Of a DNA stretch of 15,978 bases, positions 8,888-15,694 are shown in pieces. The position numbers and the translations under genes were made by a program. Origin of the DNA: Flavobacteriales bacterium (GTDB lineage: Bacteria > Bacteroidota > Bacteroidia > Flavobacteriales > BACL11); NCBI GenBank assembly GCA_002724895.1, contig PBQB01000039.1, positions 10,698 to 26,675 on the forward strand. Reading direction: 5' to 3'. Below the pieces are notes generated by a model. It worked only from the letters and a program-made list of their open reading frames with translations, did no database searches and had not been told where the DNA came from. The stretch's first letter is position 1. Every line of letters begins with the position of its first letter.

Positions 8888-9853
8888 ATGAGTTCAATAG
8901 ACGAGTTAAGATGTATTATTAATGAAGAGTTAGCAAAAATTAAATATCCAAAAGATCCATCTTTATTATATAATCCAATTAAATATATATTAGACTCAAA
9001 AGGAAAACGAATTAGGTCAGTAATCACTCTAGCTTCATACCAGCTATTTAAAGAAAACATTAAAGAGGCAATGCCTGCGGCTTTGGCAATTGAGATTTTT
9101 CATAATTTCACTCTTTTACATGATGATATTATGGATAATGCAATTTTAAGAAGAGGAGCGGCCACAGTACATCACAGGTGGAATAAAAATATCGCAATTT
9201 TAGCAGGAGACACAATGTTGATTCAGGCATATCAATTATTAAACAAGATAAATAATAAAGTCTTACAAGATGTTTTACAAGTTTTTAATAAAACAGCAAT
9301 TAAAGTTTGTGAAGGGCAGCAATGGGATATGGATTTTGAAATGTTAGATAATATTAGTATTTCAAAATACATTAAGATGATTGAATATAAAACAGCTTCT
9401 CTTTTATCAGCGTCACTTAAAATAGGTGCAATTATTTCTGAAACAAGTTCTCATAATCAAAAATATCTTTATCAATTTGGAAAAAATATGGGTATTGCTT
9501 TTCAATTAAAAGATGATTTATTAGATACATTTGGCAATCCTAAAAAATTTGGAAAAAAGTTAGGAGGGGATATTATATCAAATAAAAAAACATTTTTATT
9601 CTTAAAGGCTTTAAAGATTTCGAGTAAAAAACAAAAATCTATTTTAATAGAATGTTATTCTTCAAAGATGGATGCAAAGAAAAAAATTGAAATTGTTAAA
9701 GATATTTTTAATGAATTAGACATATACAATCATACTATGGACTTAATTCTTCTTTATCATAAAAAAGCGGTTCAGAACTTAAATAATGTACAATCTTCAA
9801 AAAAAGAATTATTGTTTCAATTTTCCAATAATTTACTTGAAAGAGAAAGTTGA
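8888..9853 (+). CDS. Trans-isoprenyl diphosphate synthase (polyprenyl synthetase family)
   Basis: This soluble enzyme condenses isopentenyl diphosphate onto an allylic primer head to tail. The first aspartate-rich motif is DDIMD (79-83) in LLHDDIMDNAILRRG, and the second is DDLLD (209-213) in FQLKDDLLDTFG. GKRIR (39-43) and the lysine-threonine pair KTASLL (168-173) bind diphosphate. Length (321) suits the family. An aromatic residue, phenylalanine 74, sits five positions before the first motif, which has no insertion; in this family that usually limits the product to about C15-C20, so farnesyl or geranylgeranyl diphosphate is more likely than a long quinone side chain. That is inference, so no symbol is given. 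It starts one base after the rfbA stop and is surely cotranslated or at least co-transcribed. Confidence 0.92.
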   Translation: MSSIDELRCIINEELAKIKYPKDPSLLYNPIKYILDSKGKRIRSVITLASYQLFKENIKEAMPAALAIEIFHNFTLLHDDIMDNAILRRGAATVHHRWNKNIAILAGDTMLIQAYQLLNKINNKVLQDVLQVFNKTAIKVCEGQQWDMDFEMLDNISISKYIKMIEYKTASLLSASLKIGAIISETSSHNQKYLYQFGKNMGIAFQLKDDLLDTFGNPKKFGKKLGGDIISNKKTFLFLKALKISSKKQKSILIECYSSKMDAKKKIEIVKDIFNELDIYNHTMDLILLYHKKAVQNLNNVQSSKKELLFQFSNNLLERES

Positions 9854-9909
9854 CTAGTCTTTGATTTTTCGCATAATTAATGAGTAAATTAATTCTATAA
9901 TTAAAATGA

Positions 9910-9933
9910 CTACATTTATAGTAATAAATGTAG
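9910..9933 (+). promoter_or_regulatory. Perfect 10-bp dyad before sucA (operator or terminator candidate)
   Basis: CTACATTTAT (9910-9919) and ATAAATGTAG (9924-9933) are exact inverted repeats around the four-base loop AGTA. As RNA it is a clean hairpin 57 bases after the preceding stop, so it could end the rfbA-prenyl synthase transcript, but A residues rather than T follow it. As DNA its centre lies about 26 bases upstream of the sucA -7 box centre, where the -33 element should be, which suits an operator. A smaller repeat, AATTAAT/ATTAATT, lies at 9875-9894. Confidence 0.4.
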
Positions 9934-9943
9934 AAAAATTAAA

Positions 9944-9951
9944 TAATTTTG
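9944..9951 (+). promoter_or_regulatory. -7 promoter box of sucA-odhB
   Basis: TAATTTTG matches TAnnTTTG exactly, 21 bases before the sucA ATG. There is no TTTG in the -33 position; the dyad at 9910-9933 occupies that place instead, which would fit a promoter that needs an activator or is repressed at the dyad (inference). Confidence 0.45.
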
Positions 9952-9972
9952 TTGTTTTATTTTATTAGATAA

Positions 9973-12672
9973 ATGGATAAATATTCCTTTTTAGGGTCCT
10001 TAGATGTAAACATGATTGAAGAAATGTATAATCAATACATTAATGATCCACAAAGTATTGAGGAAGAGTGGGTTAAATTTTTTCAAGGCTTTGATTTTGC
10101 AAGAGAAGTATATGATGAGGATGATTTGCCACATAATTTTTCTAAGGAATTTAAAGTGATAAATTTAATAGATGCTTACAGAAAAAGAGGGCATCTTTTT
10201 ACTAAAACTAATCCTGTTAGGGAAAGAAGAAAATATTCTCCAACATTAGATATTGAAAATTTTGGATTAGAAAAATCTGACTTAGAGGTTGAGTTTAAAG
10301 CTGGAGAGCAAGTAGGATTAGGACCATCCAAATTAGCTGATATAGTTAGCCATTTAGAGCAAGTTTATTGTCAATCAATAGGTGTCGAATATATGTATAT
10401 TAGAGATCCTAATGAGATTGAATGGATTAAAGAAAGATTACATAAGAATTCAAATACTCCAAGTTTTAAAGCCGAACAAAAACAACATATTTTACATAAA
10501 TTAAATCAAGCCGTAGTTTTTGAAAATTTTCTGCATAAGAAATATGTTGGACAAAAAAGATTTTCATTGGAAGGTGCGGAATCATTAATTCCAGCACTAG
10601 ATGCTCTTATTGAACACAGTTCAAATTTAGGAGTAGAGGAATTTGTAATGGGGATGGCTCACAGAGGAAGGCTAAATGTATTAGTTAATATTTTAAACAA
10701 AACTTATAAAGAAATTTTTTCAGAATTTGAAGGAAAGACTTATGAAGATGATAATTTTTCAGGCGATGTGAAGTATCATATCGGCTACACATCGATTCAA
10801 AAATGTGATAATGGAAAAGAAATTAAATTAAGTTTATCTCCTAACCCTTCTCATTTAGAAGCTGTTGATCCAGTTGTTCAGGGTATAACAAGAGCAAAAA
10901 TTGAAAAAATATATAATTCTAATTTTAATAAAATAATACCAATTTTAATTCATGGTGATGCGGCTTTGGCAGCTCAAGGAGTAGTATATGAGGTGATCCA
11001 GATGGCAAATTTAGAAGGTTATAAAACTGGAGGTACAATTCATATTGCGGTCAATAATCAAGTAGGTTTTACAACGAATTATTTAGATGCAAGATCAAGT
11101 ACTTACTGTACTGATATTGCAAAAGTAACTTTGTCTCCTGTCTTACATGTAAATGGAGATGATGTTGAAGCAGTAGTACATGCACTACAAATGGCTGTAG
11201 AATATAGACAGAAATTTAATAAAGATATTTTTATTGATCTTTTATGCTATAGAAAATATGGTCACAATGAGGGCGATGAGCCTAGGTTTACTCAACCAAA
11301 ACTATATAAGATTATATCTAATCATATAAATCCCAGAGAAATTTATAAGCAAAAATTAATGAATGAAGGTGTAGTTGAATCTAATATTGCTAAGAAACTA
11401 GAAACAGAATTTCAAGTATTACTACAAGAAAGATTTGATCAATCAAAAGAAATTCAAAAAGCTAAAATTACACCATTTTTAAAAGAAGAATGGGAAGGCC
11501 TAGAATTGACTCATCAATTTAAATCTTACGATTCTGAGAATACAGGTTTTGAAATAAATAAATTGAAGCGACTTGCTAATTTTTTATATAATATTCCTGA
11601 AAAAACAAATCTTTTAAAAAAAACACAGAAGTTGTTGGAGGATAGAAGGAAAATGATTGAGGAAACTGATGAATTAGATTGGGCAATGGCAGAATTACTA
11701 GCATATGCTACGTTGTTAGATGAAGGTCATGATGTCAGATTGAGTGGTCAAGATGTTGAGAGAGGAACCTTTTCTCATCGACATGCTGTTTTAAAAACAG
11801 AAACATCAGAGGAAGAATTAATTCCTTTAAATACAATTAATTCTAAATCTAATTTTAGAGTTTATAATTCATTATTATCAGAGTATGGAGTTTTAGGATT
11901 TGACTATGGTTATTCTATTTCTCGACCAAATACCCTAACAATTTGGGAGGCACAATTTGGAGATTTTGCTAATGGAGCACAGATAATTCTTGATCAATTT
12001 GTTTCATGTGCTGAAGATAAGTGGAAAATAATGAGTGGATTAGTTATTTTATTACCTCATGGTTACGAGGGTCAAGGAGCAGAACATTCCTCGGCTAGAA
12101 TAGAAAGGTTTCTTCAAATGGGTTCTGATTATAATATAGAAATCGTTAATTGTTCAACTCCAGCTAATTTTTTTCATGTACTAAGAAGACAATTAAAAAG
12201 AAAATATAGAAAGCCATTAATTGTGTTTACTCCAAAAAGTTTACTAAGACATCCAAATTGTAAATCTAAAATTTTAGAAGTTGCAAATGGTAATTTTATG
12301 TCTATTATTGATGATAAAATGTCTTTAGCTAATCCAAAAAAATTAATATTTTGCAGTGGTAAAATATTTTATGATTTAGTAAGTAAACGAGAGGAGAAAA
12401 AAAATAATAATATAGTTATAATTAGAATTGAACAGTTATTTCCTCTAAACATTGAAAAAATAATTGAGATTGTAGATAAATATAATTCAAAAGAAATATA
12501 TTGGGTCCAAGAAGAGCCAGAAAACATGGGTGCTTGGAGCTATATTTTGTCAAAATTATATCATTTGAATATAAAATTAATTTCTAGAAATTCTTCTGCA
12601 GCAACAGCAACTGGATCAAGTAAGATTTCTATGAAAGAACAAAAAGAAATTATAGAACAAGTTTTTAAATAA
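9973..12672 (+). CDS. sucA: 2-oxoglutarate dehydrogenase E1 component
   Basis: SucA is the thiamine-diphosphate decarboxylase of the 2-oxoglutarate dehydrogenase complex in the TCA cycle; it decarboxylates 2-oxoglutarate and succinylates the lipoyl arm of E2. The N-terminal segment FLGSLDVNMIEEMYNQYINDP with FFQGF (about 6-40) is the E2-binding region of the family. MGMAHRGRLNVLVN (226-239), LSPNPSHLEAVDPVV (288-302) and the ThDP/Mg motif beginning IHGDAALAAQG (326-336) and ending at NNQVGFTT (361-368) are clear. The transketolase-like second half shows LSGQDVERGTFSHRHAV, WEAQFGDFANGAQ, HGYEGQGAEHSSARIERFLQ, and the terminal WVQEEPENMGAW. At 899 residues it is slightly shorter than E. coli SucA (933). 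odhB follows after eight bases. Confidence 0.97.
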   Translation: MDKYSFLGSLDVNMIEEMYNQYINDPQSIEEEWVKFFQGFDFAREVYDEDDLPHNFSKEFKVINLIDAYRKRGHLFTKTNPVRERRKYSPTLDIENFGLEKSDLEVEFKAGEQVGLGPSKLADIVSHLEQVYCQSIGVEYMYIRDPNEIEWIKERLHKNSNTPSFKAEQKQHILHKLNQAVVFENFLHKKYVGQKRFSLEGAESLIPALDALIEHSSNLGVEEFVMGMAHRGRLNVLVNILNKTYKEIFSEFEGKTYEDDNFSGDVKYHIGYTSIQKCDNGKEIKLSLSPNPSHLEAVDPVVQGITRAKIEKIYNSNFNKIIPILIHGDAALAAQGVVYEVIQMANLEGYKTGGTIHIAVNNQVGFTTNYLDARSSTYCTDIAKVTLSPVLHVNGDDVEAVVHALQMAVEYRQKFNKDIFIDLLCYRKYGHNEGDEPRFTQPKLYKIISNHINPREIYKQKLMNEGVVESNIAKKLETEFQVLLQERFDQSKEIQKAKITPFLKEEWEGLELTHQFKSYDSENTGFEINKLKRLANFLYNIPEKTNLLKKTQKLLEDRRKMIEETDELDWAMAELLAYATLLDEGHDVRLSGQDVERGTFSHRHAVLKTETSEEELIPLNTINSKSNFRVYNSLLSEYGVLGFDYGYSISRPNTLTIWEAQFGDFANGAQIILDQFVSCAEDKWKIMSGLVILLPHGYEGQGAEHSSARIERFLQMGSDYNIEIVNCSTPANFFHVLRRQLKRKYRKPLIVFTPKSLLRHPNCKSKILEVANGNFMSIIDDKMSLANPKKLIFCSGKIFYDLVSKREEKKNNNIVIIRIEQLFPLNIEKIIEIVDKYNSKEIYWVQEEPENMGAWSYILSKLYHLNIKLISRNSSAATATGSSKISMKEQKEIIEQVFK

Positions 12673-12680
12673 AATAAAAA

Positions 12681-13874
12681 ATGTTATTAGAAATGAAAGT
12701 CCCTAGTCCTGGGGAATCCATATCCGAGGTAGAAATTTTAGATTGGCTAGTCCAAGATGGAGATTATGTAGAAAAAGACCAATCTATAGCAGAAATAGAT
12801 TCTGATAAAGCTACGTTAGAACTACCAGCAGAAGAAAGTGGTACAATCAAAATTTTAGTTGAGAGTGGAGAAGTTGTTTCTGTAGGAGATGTTGTATGTA
12901 CTATAAATACTAATGATAAAAATAACAAGAAGAAGCCTGTTGTTGATGTTGCAGAAACAGAAATAAATAAGCAAGTGAAAGTTAAATCAGAAAGGTTAAG
13001 TAAGAGTGATCTTAAAATTACTCCTCTAGCATCTGCTATGGCACATGAAAACAAAATAGATAAAGAAGAATTACAGGCTTTAAATGCAAAAGGAAAGATA
13101 ACTAAAGATGATATTAATGAGATTTTAGATAGGGAGAAGTTCAAAGGAGAACGAAGTACATATAGATCAAAAATGTCTTCTTTAAGGAAAAAAGTTTCAA
13201 AGCGATTAGTTGCTGTTAAAAATGAAACAGCAATGTTGACTACTTTTAATGAAGTAGATATGACTGCAATTATAGAAATTAGAAAAGAATATAAAGAACA
13301 GTTTAAAGCTTGTCATGGTGTCAATTTAGGTTTTATGTCTTTTTTTACAAAAGCAGTTACGCTTTCTATTTTAGATTTTAAAGATGTTAATAGTATGATT
13401 GATGGAGATGAAATTATTCATCACACTTATTCAGATGTAGGTATTGCTGTCAGTGCTCCTAAGGGTCTTATGGTACCTGTTTTGCGAAATGCTGAAATGA
13501 TGACTTTTAGCCAGATTGAAAAAGAAATATTACGTTTAGCAACTAAAGCAAGAGATGGTAAGATTGCAATTGAAGACATGTTAGGAGGTACTTTTACAAT
13601 AACTAATGGAGGTATTTTTGGTTCAATGTTATCTACACCAATTATAAACCCTCCTCAATCTGCTATCTTAGGAATGCATAATATTGTAGAAAGAGCTGTT
13701 GTAGTTAATGGCGAAATAGTAATAAAACCAATAATGTATGTTGCTCTCTCATATGATCACAGGATAATTGATGGTAGAGAATCAGTTGGGTTCTTGTGTC
13801 GAGTGAAAGAATGTTTGGAAAATCCTAAAGAGCATTTGATGCACAATAATATTATGGGATCTTTAGAAATATAG
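12681..13874 (+). CDS. odhB: 2-oxoglutarate dehydrogenase E2, dihydrolipoyl succinyltransferase
   Basis: E2 forms the core of the 2-oxoglutarate dehydrogenase complex and passes the succinyl group from its lipoyl arm to CoA. One lipoyl domain spans residues 1-76, with lysine 43 in DSDKATLELPA as the lipoylation site. A charged linker (77-110) leads to the peripheral-subunit-binding domain (112-149: ITPLASAMAHEN, then GKITKDDINEIL), which tethers E3. The catalytic acyltransferase domain (about 165-397) ends with SYDHRIIDGRESVGFL, with histidine 360 and aspartate 364 in the HRxxDG active-site motif. The 397-residue length and single lipoyl domain match the succinyl rather than acetyl type. No lpd (E3) gene is present in the window. 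The stop lies one base from the stop of the convergent ferredoxin gene, leaving no room for a terminator between them. Confidence 0.96.
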   Translation: MLLEMKVPSPGESISEVEILDWLVQDGDYVEKDQSIAEIDSDKATLELPAEESGTIKILVESGEVVSVGDVVCTINTNDKNNKKKPVVDVAETEINKQVKVKSERLSKSDLKITPLASAMAHENKIDKEELQALNAKGKITKDDINEILDREKFKGERSTYRSKMSSLRKKVSKRLVAVKNETAMLTTFNEVDMTAIIEIRKEYKEQFKACHGVNLGFMSFFTKAVTLSILDFKDVNSMIDGDEIIHHTYSDVGIAVSAPKGLMVPVLRNAEMMTFSQIEKEILRLATKARDGKIAIEDMLGGTFTITNGGIFGSMLSTPIINPPQSAILGMHNIVERAVVVNGEIVIKPIMYVALSYDHRIIDGRESVGFLCRVKECLENPKEHLMHNNIMGSLEI

Positions 13875-13875
13875 A

Positions 13876-14208
13876 TTATTCGTATGGAGCTATTTCTATT
13901 TCTAAATTATTTAATTCTTCTGTTATTGTAATTTGGCAACTTAGTCTACTATTTTCTTTAACAAAAAATGCTTCTGATAGCATTGCTTCCTCATCATCAG
14001 ACTTAACTGGCAATTCTATATTTTTTGAGACTGCATAGCACTGACATGAGGCACACATTGCCATACCACCACATGTACCTAGTGTTCCTTCTGGAGCTAA
14101 ATTATGCATTTTTATTACTTCCATTAAATTTAGAGCCATATCCGTTGGAGCTTGCACTTTATGTATAATGCCTTCACGATCTTGAATTATTAGATCAATA
14201 TCTTGCAT
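13876..14208 (-). CDS. Adrenodoxin-type [2Fe-2S] ferredoxin
   Basis: This 110-residue soluble electron carrier has the vertebrate/bacterial adrenodoxin cysteine pattern C-x5-C-x2-C-x35-C, with cysteines 46, 52, 55 and 91 (TCGGMAMCASC and RLSCQI). An extra cysteine at 57 is unusual beside the ligand set. Acidic residues in the SDDEEAMLSEA segment (70-80) would form the partner-docking helix. The ATG follows the stop codon of the ferredoxin reductase with no base between, so translation is probably coupled and the reductase is its likely electron donor. Adrenodoxin-type ferredoxins support either cytochrome P450 reactions or Fe-S cluster assembly; no P450 gene is seen, and the Nfu gene nearby favours the second (inference). 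Confidence 0.92.
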   Translation of the reverse strand: MQDIDLIIQDREGIIHKVQAPTDMALNLMEVIKMHNLAPEGTLGTCGGMAMCASCQCYAVSKNIELPVKSDDEEAMLSEAFFVKENSRLSCQITITEELNNLEIEIAPYE

Positions 14209-15261
14209 TTATTCATTAATGGCTTGAATTACTGATTTAGGAGCAGTTTTTTTGGTTCCATCAAACCCTTCAACTCCAGAAACAGTAGTATATTTTAAAA
14301 TATTTTTTTTCCCAGGATTTAATATTTTAAATGCAGATTGACACATTAATGTTGTTTCATGAAAACCACATAGTATTAATTTCAGTTTTCCTGGATATGT
14401 ATTTATATCTCCAACTGCAAAAATACCTGGAATGTTTGTTTGATAGTCAAATGTATTTACTTTGATTGCATTATTTTCTATTTCCAATCCCCAATTAGAA
14501 ATTGGCCCCAACTTTGGTGATAGACCAAATAATGGAATAAAATAATCAGTATCAATTTCATGAATTTGTTCTTCCTGTTTAATTTTTAAAGATGATAATT
14601 TTTTTTCTCCTGACAATTCTATTATCTCAGCTGGGGTTATAAGATTAATTTTATTTTGATTTTTTAAATCTCTCACTTTTTCTACAGAGTCTAACGCTCC
14701 TCTAAACTCATTTCTTCTGTGTACTAACGTTACTTTACTATTAATGTTAGCAAGAAAAATAGTCCAATCAAGCGCTGAGTCTCCTCCACCAGCAATAACT
14801 ACTTTTTTATTTCTATATATTTCAGGATCTTTGATCATATATTCTACACCATTTTCCTCATATAAACTGATGTTTTCTAAATTGGGTTTTCTTGGTTCAA
14901 AACTCCCTAATCCACCCGCAATTGCAATTACTGGGGCATTATGTTTTGTCCCTTTGTTTGTAGTAATCGTAAAGGTTTTATCATTGTTTTGAATAATTTT
15001 ATCTGCTCTCTCACCTAATGTAAATCCTGGTGTAAATTGTTTACATTGTTCTAATAAATTATCTGTTAACTCACCAGCTAATATTTCAGGGAAGCCAGGG
15101 ATATCATAAATTGGTTTTTTAGGATATATTTCTGAGCATTGTCCTCCAGGCTGAGCAAGAGCATCTATTAAATGACATTTCATTTTTAACAACCCCGCCT
15201 CAAATACTGTAAAAAGGCCCACAGGGCCTGCTCCAATAATTAGTATGTCAGTTTTAATCAT
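14209..15261 (-). CDS. Ferredoxin-NADP+ reductase, thioredoxin-reductase-like type
   Basis: This flavoprotein moves electrons between NADP(H) and ferredoxin. It has two Rossmann folds: FAD loop IGAGPVGLF (9-17) and NADP loop AGGGDSALDW (157-166), followed by LVHRRNEFRG (179-188), where arginines suit the 2'-phosphate of NADP. FAVGDINTYPGK (281-292) closes the FAD domain, and a C-terminal extension carries residues up to 350. It lacks the redox CxxC of thioredoxin reductase, which places it with the YumC / Chlorobium-type FNR dimers. A TTG at 15282 is in frame, but it falls inside a -7 promoter box; ATG at 15261 gives the normal MIKTDILIIGAGP start. The ferredoxin gene abuts its stop, and together they form a two-gene operon. 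Confidence 0.93.
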   Translation of the reverse strand: MIKTDILIIGAGPVGLFTVFEAGLLKMKCHLIDALAQPGGQCSEIYPKKPIYDIPGFPEILAGELTDNLLEQCKQFTPGFTLGERADKIIQNNDKTFTITTNKGTKHNAPVIAIAGGLGSFEPRKPNLENISLYEENGVEYMIKDPEIYRNKKVVIAGGGDSALDWTIFLANINSKVTLVHRRNEFRGALDSVEKVRDLKNQNKINLITPAEIIELSGEKKLSSLKIKQEEQIHEIDTDYFIPLFGLSPKLGPISNWGLEIENNAIKVNTFDYQTNIPGIFAVGDINTYPGKLKLILCGFHETTLMCQSAFKILNPGKKNILKYTTVSGVEGFDGTKKTAPKSVIQAINE

Positions 15262-15279
15262 ATCATCAATTTCTGTTTG

Positions 15280-15308
15280 CAAATTTAATCATTTTTAGAC
15301 CAAACATA
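15280..15308 (-). promoter_or_regulatory. Two -7 promoter boxes for the ferredoxin reductase operon
   Basis: On the minus strand, TAAATTTG (15287 to 15280) and TATGTTTG (15308 to 15301) both match TAnnTTTG. The nearer one ends 19 bases before the ATG at 15261, the spacing seen for other promoters here. I cannot tell which is used; neither has an evident -33 TTTG. Confidence 0.45.
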
Positions 15309-15350
15309 TATTTTTTACACTATGATGTTACTAAGAAAGTAAAATATCAC

Positions 15351-15358
15351 TATTTTTG
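15351..15358 (+). promoter_or_regulatory. -7 promoter box of the 2[4Fe-4S] ferredoxin gene
   Basis: TATTTTTG matches TAnnTTTG and ends 15 bases before the TTG start at 15374. The transcript would carry a leader of about ten bases. It faces away from the reductase promoters, so the interval 15262-15373 is a second divergent promoter region. Confidence 0.45.
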
Positions 15359-15373
15359 TAAAAATTATTTGTT

Positions 15374-15688
15374 TTGGCTATAAAAATAACAGAAGATTGT
15401 ATTAATTGCGGTGCTTGTGAACCAGAATGCCCCAATAATGCGATTTATGAGCCTGAAACTTTTTGGAAGCTCTCCGAAGGAACTAGCTTAAAGGATGAAA
15501 CTGAAATGGATCCTATCTCTGATGATGTTTATTTTATTGCAACAGATAAGTGTACTGAATGTATAGGATTTCACGATGAGCCTCAATGTGCAGCGGTTTG
15601 CCCTGTTGATTGTTGTTTAGATGATGAGGATAATGTTGAAACTAAAGAACAATTACTTGAAAAGAAAAAAAGGCTACACGATAGCTAA
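15374..15688 (+). CDS. 2[4Fe-4S] ferredoxin, TTG start
   Basis: This 104-residue protein carries two [4Fe-4S] motifs: cysteines 9, 12, 15 and 19 ([12 protein letters not shown]), and cysteines 60, 63, 72 and 76 with the eight-residue insertion of the Alvin-type ferredoxins ([18 protein letters not shown]), plus adjacent cysteines 80 and 81 in PVDCC. It is a low-potential cytoplasmic electron carrier. The first codon is TTG: an in-frame TAA lies at 15359-15361 and the first internal methionine is residue 44, inside the protein, while [15 protein letters not shown] is the expected family N-terminus. It faces away from the reductase pair and meets the Nfu gene tail to tail with a six-base gap. 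Its redox partner is unknown; the reductase next door is one possibility. Confidence 0.93.
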   Translation: MAIKITEDCINCGACEPECPNNAIYEPETFWKLSEGTSLKDETEMDPISDDVYFIATDKCTECIGFHDEPQCAAVCPVDCCLDDEDNVETKEQLLEKKKRLHDS

Positions 15689-15694
15689 CTAACA

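Noticed and set aside
12764-13144. 126-codon minus-strand frame inside odhB
   Set aside because: It overlaps the lipoyl and subunit-binding domains of OdhB, is low-complexity serine/leucine-rich, and shows no promoter or start context.
14209-15261. Thioredoxin reductase
   Set aside because: The fold is alike, but the CxxC redox pair of thioredoxin reductase is absent and the C-terminal extension and adjacent ferredoxin gene fit the ferredoxin-NADP reductase type.
15312-15364. 8-bp inverted repeat TTTTTACA / TGTAAAAA around the ferredoxin divergent promoters
   Set aside because: The arms are AT-rich and 37 bases apart; repeats of this quality are expected by chance at this base composition.
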